DNA from: Paenibacillus sp. E222
Lineage (GTDB): Bacteria; Bacillota; Bacilli; Paenibacillales; Paenibacillaceae
NCBI RefSeq assembly: GCF_013401555.1
Contig: NZ_CP058552.1
Coordinates: forward strand, 4,402,001 to 4,466,000
Direction: 5' to 3'
DNA length: 64,000 nucleotides
Shown: positions 55,600 to 64,000 of the stretch, piece by piece
Layout: each line of letters starts with the position of its first letter
Position numbering within the stretch: the first letter of the stretch is position 1
Translations under genes and position numbers: made by a program
The notes under the pieces: model-generated
Databases searched by the model: none
What the model was told of the DNA's origin: nothing
Seen by the model: the letters and a program-made list of their open reading frames with translations, nothing else

Positions 55600-55619
55600 T
55601 GATAATATCTATATTATCA
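55600..55619. promoter_or_regulatory. Probable LysR operator dyad
   Basis: TGATAATA-TCTA-TATTATCA, perfect 8-bp arms, 30-49 bases upstream of lysR. The spacing differs from a Fur box (7-1-7), so it is more likely a LysR-type site. Confidence 0.5.
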
Positions 55620-55733
55620 TATAATACATTAATATCATTTAAATTAGCGTTTACTTTCCCCTAATATGAATCTCCAATAATAGCTTTAGGATGAAGATAG
55701 ATTCAACAAGCAACATATTTGAGGGGGAGAATG

Positions 55734-56834
55734 ATGAATAACATTTGGCGAAAAAGATTAAGCGGAATGAGCTTGCTGCTCGTACTGGTTACGGCAGGAT
55801 GCGGAGGAGGAACGATAACAACAGGGAGTGGATCATCTAACGGCGAAACTGCCGCACCGGTCTCTTCTACAGCTGAAGGCAGCAGCTCACTTGCCCAGGA
55901 GGACACAGGTGAGACCATCTATTTATATGGGAATGACTTTGTGGATATTGTGGCACCTGAATTTGCCAAACAGACCGGATACAAAATAGAGGCTGTACAT
56001 TATGGCGGCGGAGAGGCTCTGGCCAAAATTGAAGCCGAGCAGGGCAATCCACAGTGGGATGTTGTCATGATGGACGGTCACGGATCGATTCGCAGCCTGG
56101 CAGACAGGGGATTTCTGATGACGGACTGGACTCCTGATCATATCGGTAACCTGACCGAATACGGCTCCTCGCTGGTTCCCGAGGACCACGCGTATACTCC
56201 AATCAGTATTCATGCATCTGCGGTTATCGCTTATAACACCAACCGTCTTACCAAGGAGCAGGCGCCGAAGACCTGGGATGAGTTTTTTGAATATAAGGGC
56301 ACCGCAGGTCAGGCTGATCCGGCGGTTGCGGCACCTGCATATCCGCTCGTTTCTGCACTGTTTTATAAGTGGGGCATTGATCAGGGAGAGCAAAGGTATG
56401 CACAAATGATGGGCAATGGTCTCAGAGTTTATCCCAAAAACGGTCCTCTGGGCAGTGCCCTTGTCTCAGGGGAAATCGATATTGCAGCGCTCCAGGAGAG
56501 CAATGCTTATGACCTGAAGTTATCGGGAGAACCCGTTGAACTGGTCTGGCCGGAAGAAGGTGCACCGGGAAGCTTACGTGTTGCTGCCATCAGCAAACAG
56601 ACCAAGAACCCTGCCGCTGCTAAGGCTTTTGTAGAGTTCATGCTTGAACCGGAAACGCAGCAGATGTTAGCTTCCCTCGATTCATCCGACAGCTTCTTTA
56701 CCCCATTGGTAAAGGGAGTAGAAGCGAGGAAGGAACGCGAGACGAATGCAACTTTCATTCTTCCGCCAGCTGAATGGGCCGCCGAACACGAGGTACAGAT
56801 CAAAACCTGGTTTGCTGACCAGAACGTAAATTAA
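55734..56834 (+). CDS. ABC transporter substrate-binding lipoprotein (AfuA/PhnS/FbpA-like)
   Basis: A 366-residue lipoprotein with lipobox TAGC, a Gly/Ser-rich linker to about residue 55 and an SBP_bac_6/8 fold (TIYLYGNDFVDIVAPEFAKQTGYKIEAV, DVVMMDG, PISIHASAVIAYNTNRL, ALVSGEIDIAALQESNAY). Relatives bind ferric iron, sugar phosphates or aminoethylphosphonate. There is no Fur box, and the operon ends in a phosphoesterase, so a phosphorylated ligand is favoured. GGGGGAG stands before ATG 55731 and 55734; the second has the better spacing. Confidence 0.83.
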   Translation: MNNIWRKRLSGMSLLLVLVTAGCGGGTITTGSGSSNGETAAPVSSTAEGSSSLAQEDTGETIYLYGNDFVDIVAPEFAKQTGYKIEAVHYGGGEALAKIEAEQGNPQWDVVMMDGHGSIRSLADRGFLMTDWTPDHIGNLTEYGSSLVPEDHAYTPISIHASAVIAYNTNRLTKEQAPKTWDEFFEYKGTAGQADPAVAAPAYPLVSALFYKWGIDQGEQRYAQMMGNGLRVYPKNGPLGSALVSGEIDIAALQESNAYDLKLSGEPVELVWPEEGAPGSLRVAAISKQTKNPAAAKAFVEFMLEPETQQMLASLDSSDSFFTPLVKGVEARKERETNATFILPPAEWAAEHEVQIKTWFADQNVN

Positions 56835-56846
56835 GAGGAACAACCT

Positions 56847-58628
56847 ATGAAAAACTCTGGAACACGTTGGGGAGTCGGCGTAGCGCTTCTGTTATTCATC
56901 ATAATTTTTCTGCCGCTGCTTGCGGTTCTGTTGAACGCGATATTGCCCGGCTTGTTTTTTGGCAACATACAGTTTCAGGGCTTCGGACTACTCGGAGAGA
57001 TATTTCACCGACCCTTGTGGCGACAGTCCTTGCTTAACTCCGTGTGGCTTGGGATAGGAACTGCACTTCTGGGCACGTTGATTGGAGCCTCGCTAGCTAT
57101 GGTAAGGGCGCGCTGGAACTTTGCATCAGGGCGTCTGCTGGATGCCGGAGTCTGGCTGCTGCTCATCGCGCCTTCGTTCATGCTGGCTCAAGGATGGGTG
57201 CTGTTTGCTGGTGCTGACGGACTTGCCAGCCGATTGCTCGGTATGAACTGGGTGACAGCTGCTCTGTTTCAACCTTCCGGGCTTATGGTCATTATGGCCC
57301 TGAGCAAATTTCCGCTGGCTTATCTGACGGTTCTTGCTGCAACGGAATGGAATGTCAGCCAATACGGACATGCTGCCCGTTTGAATGGCGCTCACCCATG
57401 GACGGTATGGCGCACGGTGGAGTTACCACTTGCGGCTCCTTCCATTGTAGCGGGAGCTACGCTGGTATTTATAGATACTGTCGGTGATTTTGGTCTGCCA
57501 GCGGCATTGTCCACGGTCTACCGATTTCCTACACTGACATATTCAATCTATTCTGCCATCTATCAATCTCCTGTTCGTTTTGATATGGCCGGAGTACTTG
57601 CTTTTTATCTGGTCGTCCTATTGGCAATGGCCATGACTGTTCTGCTATGGTCTCTGCGCAGATCCAGGTTTGATTTCTTGAATGCGAGAGCGGTCAGAAT
57701 GATTAAGGTTAGACCGAAGAGCACACTGTTTCTGAATGGAGTAACCATTGTATTTTTAATGATGAGTATCGGCATTCCGGTGGGAAGCAGTCTATGCGTT
57801 TCCTTGATGAAAAAGGCTGGTAACAAATTGGTTTGGCCAAATTTGACCCTTGATCATTATTTTTCCCTGTTTGCAGCGTCCTCTACGGACCACAAGCAGC
57901 TCAGTTTTTTTGAAGGCATGCTCCATTCATTGACGATTGCTGCAATCGCAGCAGGCATCAGTATCATCATTGGATTCATCGTGGCTTATGTCCTTACATT
58001 TACGGAATTTAAAATGAAGGGCTGGCTGCAGTTATTCTCGATCATATCGCTGGCTGTGCCGGGGATTGTGATGGGAATCGGTTACATTTTTGTCTGGAAT
58101 CAAAAGTGGCTGGAGACATTCAATCTGCACCTCTATGGGTCTCCCTCGCTGCTTGTGATCGCAGTTATTGCAGGTGCTGTTCCATACGCCGTACGTGTTC
58201 AGTTGGGCTCTTTCGGCACCATCTCGTCCTCTATCCTGAATGCCGCGGCAGTGCAGGGAGCAGGAACATTGGCTCGAATGCTGCACATTGTTCTTCCCTT
58301 GGTACGCAGATCATTGCTGCTTGCCGTCCTGACGGCCTTTGGCACAAGTGTATTCGATCTTGCTTTGACTTCCATGCTGCAGCCGGCCAATTATGTGCTG
58401 ATGCCGCTTGTGATTGATCAAGCCTTTGAGTTTGGTCGTTATGGGTATGCAACGGCAGCAACTGTTCTGAGTGGAGGGATGGTTCTCCTGATCATTGTAC
58501 TCATTCAATTTACAGGAGAGGCCATATTTAAGTGGAGCGATCGTCGAGAGAGAAACAGAACCAAGATTCAGGAAAGGCATACCCATACGGTACAACAAGG
58601 AGGCTCACCATATGAATTCAATTCTTAA
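56847..58628 (+). CDS. ABC permease with two fused channel domains (FbpB-like)
   Basis: A 593-residue membrane protein with 12 helices in two BPD_transp_1 halves. EAA-like loops are HAARLNGAHPWTVWRTVELPL in the first half and AAVQGAGTLARMLHIVLPL in the second. One polypeptide forms the whole channel, as in FbpB, ThiP and PhnV-type systems. The gene overlaps the ATPase gene by 17 bases. Confidence 0.9.
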   Translation: MKNSGTRWGVGVALLLFIIIFLPLLAVLLNAILPGLFFGNIQFQGFGLLGEIFHRPLWRQSLLNSVWLGIGTALLGTLIGASLAMVRARWNFASGRLLDAGVWLLLIAPSFMLAQGWVLFAGADGLASRLLGMNWVTAALFQPSGLMVIMALSKFPLAYLTVLAATEWNVSQYGHAARLNGAHPWTVWRTVELPLAAPSIVAGATLVFIDTVGDFGLPAALSTVYRFPTLTYSIYSAIYQSPVRFDMAGVLAFYLVVLLAMAMTVLLWSLRRSRFDFLNARAVRMIKVRPKSTLFLNGVTIVFLMMSIGIPVGSSLCVSLMKKAGNKLVWPNLTLDHYFSLFAASSTDHKQLSFFEGMLHSLTIAAIAAGISIIIGFIVAYVLTFTEFKMKGWLQLFSIISLAVPGIVMGIGYIFVWNQKWLETFNLHLYGSPSLLVIAVIAGAVPYAVRVQLGSFGTISSSILNAAAVQGAGTLARMLHIVLPLVRRSLLLAVLTAFGTSVFDLALTSMLQPANYVLMPLVIDQAFEFGRYGYATAATVLSGGMVLLIIVLIQFTGEAIFKWSDRRERNRTKIQERHTHTVQQGGSPYEFNS

Positions 58629-59697
58629 ACTGGAAGGGGTGCACAAGTCCTTCGATAAACAGGTTGTACTCAGGCCGATGTCTTTTGCCCTGAATCATGG
58701 GGAGAGGATCTGCATTCTCGGACCTTCGGGATGTGGAAAATCCACCCTGCTGCAACTGATTGCGGGACTGTTAAGAGTGGATGGAGGAAGCATTGAAATG
58801 GATGGTAAAAGCGTGGACACCAGACATCAGTACATCCCTCCAGAAAAACGTCCGGTAAACATGGTGTTCCAGGATTATGCGCTGTGGCCGCATATGACCA
58901 TTCGCCAGAATATCGAGTACGGTATGAAACGCGGCAAAATCGGCTCCACTGTTCGTAATCAGCGAGTGGATCGACTGCAAGCGATGCTGCAGTTGGACGG
59001 GCTGCTGGACCGTCTGCCCTCCCAATGCTCGGGTGGGCAGCAGCAACGCGCCGGAATGGCGCGTGCACTGGCAACGGAACCTTCCATACTGCTTATGGAC
59101 GAACCGTTATCCAATCTTGATGTGAAGCTGAGGACTGAGATGCGAAGTGAATTGGGGAGACTTTTGTCGGATCTGGAAACCACAGTGCTCTATGTTACCC
59201 ATGACATGCTGGAGGCTTTTACTTTGGCTGACCGGATTTTGGTGCTTCGTGAAGGACGAATTGATCAGTTTGCCGAACCTCAGCAATTATTTACGCGTCC
59301 GGCAACGCCTTGGGTTGCCCGCTTAATGGGATACCATAATCGAATTAACGGGATCTATACAATAGGAGCATCATCCGTCATGATTGCAGGCCGGTGTATT
59401 GCAGGGAGGATGATAGATCCAGGACTTGGCGGACAGGCAGCCATTATTATGCTTCACCCGGAGCAATTAAAGCTTCGAGCAACAGACGAGGAAGGAAATC
59501 ATAATGAGATCAGGGGTACGGTTATACAAACCATTTTTGAAGGCATACACTGGAGAGTAATTATCGCAACAGAGGATCATCAACGTATTCATGCGTTTCA
59601 TGCTGAACCTCTGGAACTGGGCTCGGCATGCTGGGTTCAATGTTCCCCAGAGCAAACGATGATCTATCGGGGAGGAGCACACACGGAAGATGAGTAG
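58612..59697 (+). CDS. ABC transporter ATP-binding protein (FbpC/PotA-like)
   Basis: A 361-residue protein. AAGGAGG precedes ATG 58612; the open frame from 58495 is inside the permease and not used. Walker A GPSGCGKST, Q-loop MVFQDYALWPHM, signature CSGGQQQR, Walker B ILLMDEP and H-loop YVTHD are all intact; the last 110 residues form a TOBE domain (MLHPEQLKL). It drives the importer of this operon. Confidence 0.93.
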   Translation: MNSILKLEGVHKSFDKQVVLRPMSFALNHGERICILGPSGCGKSTLLQLIAGLLRVDGGSIEMDGKSVDTRHQYIPPEKRPVNMVFQDYALWPHMTIRQNIEYGMKRGKIGSTVRNQRVDRLQAMLQLDGLLDRLPSQCSGGQQQRAGMARALATEPSILLMDEPLSNLDVKLRTEMRSELGRLLSDLETTVLYVTHDMLEAFTLADRILVLREGRIDQFAEPQQLFTRPATPWVARLMGYHNRINGIYTIGASSVMIAGRCIAGRMIDPGLGGQAAIIMLHPEQLKLRATDEEGNHNEIRGTVIQTIFEGIHWRVIIATEDHQRIHAFHAEPLELGSACWVQCSPEQTMIYRGGAHTEDE

Positions 59698-60355
59698 ACT
59701 GCTGGCCGTGTCTGATATACACGGACATGGACATCTTCTGAAGCAGCTGCTGGCTGCTTCAGGTTATAATCCTGACAAGGACTGCCTCGTTTTGTTGGGA
59801 GATTACGTGAATAAGGGGCCGGATTCCTGGGGAACGCTCCAGCTGGTGCATGATCTGACCCAAAAAGGTGCCATTGCCTTACAAGGGAATAATGAACGCA
59901 AGTGGCTGCGTTCCATGCCTGATTCAATCCCGGCAAGCCATGATGAGATCGCAAATGTCCGCAAATTTTTGGATCAAATGCCGTTATGGTATATATGTGA
60001 TTCCTATTTGTTCGTACATGCTGGTATTCGTCCTGGAATTCCGCTAGACCATCAAACCGCTGAAGATCTGACCGAGATCAGACAGCCCTTTTTTGAAAGC
60101 CCGGTTAACCCTGAATATACAATTGTATTTGGTCATACCTCGACGTACCGCTTTCTTGTTCCGCCGTGGCAAATATGGATTGGAGCAGGCAAAATGGGGA
60201 TTGATACTGGAGCCGGTCACGGATATTATGTCAGTCTGATCGATCTTACACATCGCTTGCAATGGTACATTTCTGTCCATTCTCCATCGACTGTCAGATG
60301 TTCTGTCATCCCCGGCTCATCCGGGGGACTGGAAGACAAGAGCATATATTCATAG
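59690..60355 (+). CDS. Metallophosphoesterase of the PPP/ApaH-PrpE type
   Basis: A 221-residue protein, starting inside the last codons of the ATPase gene (8-base overlap). Motifs: DIHGH, GDYVNKGPDS, GNNE, VHAGI and FGHT. The third motif is normally GNHE with a catalytic His; here that His is Asn, which may lower or shift activity. Relatives dephosphorylate proteins or cleave dinucleoside tetraphosphates. Fixed coupling to an importer suggests it acts on the imported phospho-compound or regulates the importer. Confidence 0.8.
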   Translation: MSRLLAVSDIHGHGHLLKQLLAASGYNPDKDCLVLLGDYVNKGPDSWGTLQLVHDLTQKGAIALQGNNERKWLRSMPDSIPASHDEIANVRKFLDQMPLWYICDSYLFVHAGIRPGIPLDHQTAEDLTEIRQPFFESPVNPEYTIVFGHTSTYRFLVPPWQIWIGAGKMGIDTGAGHGYYVSLIDLTHRLQWYISVHSPSTVRCSVIPGSSGGLEDKSIYS

Positions 60356-60510
60356 ACTGCAAAACAAAACAACCGTTCCTGACGGCTTATATTTTCCTTG
60401 TGGGCGTTATAAAAAATCGATTTGATTTTATGGAACATAATTGAAGGTATTCCAATAAGGTTGAAGAATACCCTAATAGAAATAGAATATAAATTATAAA
60501 GGGGAATGAA

Positions 60511-60753
60511 ATGCGTAAACGTCTTACTAAAAATATACCGATATGGTTCCTTTTTGTCACGATCGTGGTATTTATTCTGCTATGTATTAATTTTGTTGAA
60601 ATGAACACTAGAATTAATATGCTTGCAATGGTAATTTTGAGCATTGCTAATACATTTCGATTGTGGAAGAATGAACGTCAGTTAGCTCTGATTTTTCTGT
60701 TGCTAAGTGTTCTGTGTACGTTCTTTCTTATCAAGTCTTTAGTTTTATATTGA
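60511..60753 (+). CDS. Small hypothetical membrane protein
   Basis: An 80-residue protein. AAAGGGG precedes ATG 60511. Three hydrophobic segments (about 10-30, 35-50, 57-78), with basic ends inside. I do not recognise the family. It stands alone, between the phosphoesterase and a terminator. Confidence 0.6.
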   Translation: MRKRLTKNIPIWFLFVTIVVFILLCINFVEMNTRINMLAMVILSIANTFRLWKNERQLALIFLLLSVLCTFFLIKSLVLY

Positions 60754-60796
60754 TTGAGGAACAGGAAATAGTCATTCGTGATATGATGGAAAGTCT

Positions 60797-60845
60797 AAAA
60801 GCCGATAAACACCACTGCTTCTGTGTGTTTATGGGCTTTTCTTAA
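60797..60845 (+). terminator. Terminator after the small membrane protein
   Basis: AAAAGCC-G-ATAAACAC pairs with GTGTTTAT-GGGCTTTT; a T tract is included in the arm end. Confidence 0.75.
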
Positions 60846-60942
60846 ACGTTTTGAGATTACTGAGTTCTAGTTCTAATACTTTATTTTTGATGCAACATTC
60901 TAAAGAGTCTAAGTTGGAAGTTGAACAGGGAATGAAAATATT

Positions 60943-60971
60943 TTGACATTCTGATTTAAATATCGTAATAT
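60943..60971 (+). promoter_or_regulatory. Promoter of the ArsR-CoADR operon
   Basis: TTGACA (60943-60948), 17-base spacer, TAATAT (60966-60971). The -10 is inside the palindrome at 60960-60979. Confidence 0.75.
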
Positions 60972-60979
60972 TACGATAT
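60960..60979. promoter_or_regulatory. ArsR-type operator, perfect 20-bp palindrome
   Basis: ATATCGTAAT and its exact complement, with no gap. It covers the -10 element, so repressor binding excludes RNA polymerase. Confidence 0.8.
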
Positions 60980-61000
60980 AACGATTCAGGAGGGGTAATT

Positions 61001-61315
61001 TTGAATACTGAAGCTTTTGATAGCACTAATCTAAAACTGTTCGACGAGCCTGCTAATTTACTGAAAGCTCTATCTCATCCGATTCGTCTGTGCATTGTGC
61101 GCGGGTTGATGCGAAAAAAGAAATGCAATGTTTCATATATGCAGGAGTGTCTGGATCTCCCGCAATCAACAGTGTCTCAGCATTTGCAGAAGCTACGCAG
61201 TGCAGGTATTGTAGCGACTGAGCGCAATGGCCTTGAAGTAAATTATGTGCTTGCCGACCAACGGATTGAACAGATGATACCTATTTTGTTTGGAGAGGAA
61301 GATTGTGAATCATGA
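61001..61315 (+). CDS. ArsR-family regulator, probable persulfide sensor
   Basis: A 104-residue winged-helix protein; TTG 61001 follows AGGAGGGG. HTH in YMQECLDLPQSTVSQHLQKLRSAGIV. It carries C31, C42 (KKKCNVS), C50 (MQECLDL) and C102, but no CxC metalloid box. A Cys pair near the HTH and a target gene for persulfide chemistry suggest sensing of sulfane sulfur through a di- or tetrasulfide, as in SqrR/BigR; this is inference. ATGA overlap with the next gene. Confidence 0.8.
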   Translation: MNTEAFDSTNLKLFDEPANLLKALSHPIRLCIVRGLMRKKKCNVSYMQECLDLPQSTVSQHLQKLRSAGIVATERNGLEVNYVLADQRIEQMIPILFGEEDCES

Positions 61316-63813
61316 GCAAAAAAGTACTGATTGTAGGCGGAGTAGCGGGTGGTGCATCAGCAGCTGCCCGTCTGCGCCGTCTGGATGAACATGCCGAAAT
61401 TATCATATTTGAAAAAGGACCCTATATATCGTTTGCCAATTGCGGCTTACCTTATTATATTGGTGGCTCGATCGAGGATCGAGAACGTCTGCTGGTACAA
61501 ACGCCTAAAGGTATGGCTGATCGTTTTAATATTGATGTACGTACTCGAAGCGAGATCGTCGCTGTTGATCCGCATACTCGTACAGTTCAGGTAGAAAGCC
61601 AGGAGCGTGGTCGATATGAAGAAAGCTATGACGAATTGATTTTGTCACCAGGTGCCAAGCCAATCGTTCCTGATCTGCCGGGTAAGGATAATCCACTGAT
61701 TTATACGGTGCGCAGCATTCCTGATATTGATCGGATCAAGAAGCAAATAAGTTCGTCTAACAACGCATCATCAATTGTTATTGGTGGAGGATTTATTGGT
61801 GTTGAAATGGCAGAAAATTTGAAGGAAGCCGGGTTGGATGTGACGTTGGTAGAGGGGAATGGTCAGCTGCTCACCCCATTTGATGCTGAGCTGGCAGCAG
61901 CCTTGGCACAGGAAATGGAGCAAAATGGGGTAAAGCTGTTGTTTTCCCAGCGTGTTCAGGGCTTTCGTTCACTTGAGCAGGGAATTGGTGTCGAGCTTGT
62001 TGATGGTCGTGTTCTGACAGCTGACATGGTTATTCTTGCAATCGGTGTAACTCCAGATACAGCTTTTCTGAGAAATAGCGGAGTTTCCCTGGGAACACGT
62101 GGACATATTATGGTGAACGATGCACTCGAAAGCAGTGTGCCACATATCTATGCTGTTGGCGATGCGATCGAAGTAACTGACACCATTCATGGCACAAAGA
62201 CAGCTATTCCGCTTGCTGGACCTGCCAACAAACAGGGACGCATTGTTGCAGATCGTATTGCCGGACTAAGCTCCATCTACAAAGGAACACAAGGGACAGC
62301 CATTATTAAAGTGTTTGGAATGACCGGGGCAGCTACAGGCAGTAATGAGAAAACACTAAAACGTCTCGGCATCGAGTATCGAACTGTAATCGTGCATCCT
62401 GCATCTCATGCATCGTATTATCCCGGTTCCAGCGCGATTACGCTGAAACTGCTGTTTACACCGACAGGTAAAATTTTAGGCGCACAAGCAGTTGGTTATG
62501 ACGGAGTGGATAAACGGATTGATGACATTGCTGTAGCCATTCATTTTGGGGGTCACATCAGTGATTTGACAGAGCTTGAGTTGAGTTATGCGCCACCGTA
62601 TTCCTCTGCAAAAGATCCGGTTAATATGGCTGGTTATGCAGCTGAAAATATCATGGCAGGGCGTGTTGAAACGTTCACCTATGATCAGCTATCTGAACGC
62701 CAGCCGGAGCAATCAATACTGCTGGATGTACGCAGTGAGCTGGAGCATCGCAATGGGAATATTCCAGGTTCAATAAATATTTCAGTGGATGAGCTTCGTC
62801 AGCGTTTAGATGAATTAGACCCAACCAAAGATATTTGGGTATACTGCCAGGTTGGTCTGCGTGGATATACAGCTTCGCAAATTTTGCGACAACATGGCTT
62901 TAAGGTGAAAAATCTGAGTGGAGGTTATAAAACATACCGCCAAGCGCAATTTCGGCCCGCTCCAATTTCTACCGGCAACGACGTAAATAATGACGGACAA
63001 GATCAGAACAATAATTCGAAACATGCTGTAGTAAAGGAAAGAGAGCTTCCCAACCCAACCTCTGCACAGCCACAGCGTATCGATAACGAGTTGAACGTGT
63101 GCGGTTTAAGTTGCCCCGGCCCGCTGATTCAACTCAAGCAGAAAATGGATCAACTATCGAATGGAGAGACCCTGCGGGTGAAAGCTTCCGATCCAGGATT
63201 TTATGAAGATGTGAAAGCATGGGCAACCATGTCTGGCTCCTCACTCCTACACTTGGAACGATCCAAAGGCGGCACTATTGAAGCTGTTATTGCGAAGAAT
63301 ATCGCGCAGCCCGTATCTTCAGCTATGGAAACTCCTAAAGAGGAGCCTGCCAGCACGATGGTTGTCTTCAGTGGTGATCTGGATAAAGCGATTGCTTCTC
63401 TTATTATTGCAAATGGGGCAGCAGCAAGTGGACGTAAAGTAACCATGTTCTTCACTTTCTGGGGATTGAATATTATCCGTAAGCATCAGCCACAGCCTGT
63501 ATCCAAAACAATGATCGGCCGCATGTTTGACATGATGTTACCGCGCGGCAGCCACAAGCTTGGCATGTCCAAAATGAATATGCTCGGCGTTGGTCCGAAG
63601 ATTATCCGCAGCGTTATGAAGAATAATAATGTTGCTTCTCTGGAAGAACTGATGCAGACCGCAACTGCGCAGGGAGTTGAGTTTGTCGCTTGCCAGATGT
63701 CCATGGATTTAATGGGGATTCAGCGTGAAGAATTAATGGATTCGGTTAACATTGGTGGAGTGGGTTATTATCTGGGGCAGGCAGCTCAGGCAAATCATAA
63801 TCTATTTATTTAA
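61312..63813 (+). CDS. CoA-disulfide reductase / rhodanese / TusA / DsrE2 fusion
   Basis: An 833-residue four-part protein. (1) FAD/NAD-linked CoA-disulfide (or persulfide) reductase, 1-450, with GGVAGGASAAARLRR and active C44 in SFANCGLPYY. (2) Rhodanese, about 465-550, with Cys in VYCQVGLRGYTA. (3) TusA-like, about 590-665, with CGLSCPGPLIQLKQKM. (4) DsrE2 domain, about 680-833, with VVFSGDLDKAIASLIIANGAAAS and Cys in FVACQMSMDLMG. The parts form a chain of sulfur-carrying Cys residues. It probably reduces persulfides or passes sulfane sulfur, and protects from sulfide stress. Confidence 0.92.
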   Translation: MSKKVLIVGGVAGGASAAARLRRLDEHAEIIIFEKGPYISFANCGLPYYIGGSIEDRERLLVQTPKGMADRFNIDVRTRSEIVAVDPHTRTVQVESQERGRYEESYDELILSPGAKPIVPDLPGKDNPLIYTVRSIPDIDRIKKQISSSNNASSIVIGGGFIGVEMAENLKEAGLDVTLVEGNGQLLTPFDAELAAALAQEMEQNGVKLLFSQRVQGFRSLEQGIGVELVDGRVLTADMVILAIGVTPDTAFLRNSGVSLGTRGHIMVNDALESSVPHIYAVGDAIEVTDTIHGTKTAIPLAGPANKQGRIVADRIAGLSSIYKGTQGTAIIKVFGMTGAATGSNEKTLKRLGIEYRTVIVHPASHASYYPGSSAITLKLLFTPTGKILGAQAVGYDGVDKRIDDIAVAIHFGGHISDLTELELSYAPPYSSAKDPVNMAGYAAENIMAGRVETFTYDQLSERQPEQSILLDVRSELEHRNGNIPGSINISVDELRQRLDELDPTKDIWVYCQVGLRGYTASQILRQHGFKVKNLSGGYKTYRQAQFRPAPISTGNDVNNDGQDQNNNSKHAVVKERELPNPTSAQPQRIDNELNVCGLSCPGPLIQLKQKMDQLSNGETLRVKASDPGFYEDVKAWATMSGSSLLHLERSKGGTIEAVIAKNIAQPVSSAMETPKEEPASTMVVFSGDLDKAIASLIIANGAAASGRKVTMFFTFWGLNIIRKHQPQPVSKTMIGRMFDMMLPRGSHKLGMSKMNMLGVGPKIIRSVMKNNNVASLEELMQTATAQGVEFVACQMSMDLMGIQREELMDSVNIGGVGYYLGQAAQANHNLFI

Positions 63814-63880
63814 AAATCGGTGTATTAGTAAACCATTCAACTGTTCAGTGACATGTATTATCTTAAAAAGATAAAAGGCA

Positions 63881-63912
63881 AAAGCCCCTTCGTTTCTGAA
63901 GGGGCTTTGTTT
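63881..63912. terminator. Bidirectional terminator between CoADR fusion and the edge gene
   Basis: AAAGCCCCTTC pairs exactly with GAAGGGGCTTT over a six-base loop. Confidence 0.85.
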
Positions 63913-63918
63913 CGTTTA

Positions 63919-64000
63919 TTACATTACCTTTGGACGAAACGTAGTGGGCTGTTTATGCGGGCTCAGTCGAGCTAGTGCTTCCTTCATTTTTAGGTTCCAT
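63919..64000 (-). CDS. C-terminus of an unidentified gene, cut by the window end
   Basis: An open minus-strand frame ends at TAA (63919-63921) just before a bidirectional terminator. The last 22 residues (MKEALARLSPHKQPTTF... KVM) look like a real protein tail. The family is not recognised. Confidence 0.45.
   Translation of the reverse strand, partial: WNLKMKEALARLSPHKQPTTFRPKVM

Noticed and set aside
55600..55619. Fur box before the LysR-linked importer
   Set aside because: The arms resemble Fur half-sites but the centre gap is too long (6 instead of 1), so a LysR site is preferred.
58495..58611. Upstream extension of the ATPase gene
   Set aside because: The extra 39 residues are out of frame within the permease and do not resemble an ABC N-terminus; AAGGAGG points to ATG 58612.

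Overview
This window comes from a low-to-mid GC Firmicute, most likely a Paenibacillus. The evidence is the strong AGGAGG ribosome binding sites, frequent TTG/GTG starts, lipobox-anchored substrate-binding proteins, YesM/YesN-type two-component systems, AraC regulators fused to membrane sensors, a YjcZ sporulation peptide, catabolite-repression (cre-like) sites, and a dense set of xylan genes like those of soil and plant-associated Paenibacillus. It contains no rRNA, tRNA, insertion sequence, prophage or CRISPR array that I can see.

Left part (1-15.2 kb): the end of an AgrC-like GHKL histidine kinase, a large secreted serine hydrolase of the beta-lactamase/PBP4* type, a BBE-type FAD oxidase, a seven-repeat RCC1-like propeller protein, a Fur-boxed iron-type lipoprotein, a secreted amidohydrolase, a membrane cupredoxin protein, an ars operon (arsR-arsB-arsC) with its operator, and an AT-rich tetR plus MFS efflux pair with two clear operators, followed by a YjcZ peptide. 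This half looks like accessory stress and resistance functions.

Middle part (15.2-54.4 kb): a very large plant cell-wall polysaccharide region. Two AraC regulators lie divergently from two intracellular GH43 enzymes. A lipoprotein-YesM-YesN triad (21.1-26.3 kb) and a regulator with a degenerate receiver domain (26.4-27.1 kb) precede a 14.5 kb apparent operon (27.4-42.0 kb). That operon encodes two substrate-binding proteins, one of them a 963-residue protein with two sugar-binding-like modules, two permease pairs, a membrane-anchored NHL/TPR protein, a YIP1 protein, a DUF5696 lipoprotein and a secreted GH5-like enzyme with a ricin-type lectin domain. This is the best candidate for a poorly described system. 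Next come a membrane-bound AraC regulator, an LplABC-type importer (44.8-48.4 kb), phenolic acid decarboxylase, GH8 Rex exo-oligoxylanase, an SGNH esterase, a CE1 feruloyl-esterase-like protein and secreted GH30 glucuronoxylanase. The likely logic is that XynC and the GH5 enzyme cut polymer outside, oligosaccharides enter through the ABC importers, and GH43, GH8 and esterases finish them inside. Ferulate set free would be detoxified by PadC. No sugar-importer ATPase is encoded here, so a shared MsmX-like ATPase elsewhere is expected.

Right part (54.6-64 kb): a LysR regulator divergent from an ABC importer (lipoprotein, double permease, ATPase) ending in a metallophosphatase, which suggests a phosphorylated substrate. 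Then come a small membrane protein, an ArsR-type repressor with a perfect 20-bp palindrome over its promoter, and an 833-residue CoA-disulfide reductase/rhodanese/TusA/DsrE2 fusion for persulfide handling. The window ends inside an unidentified minus-strand gene.
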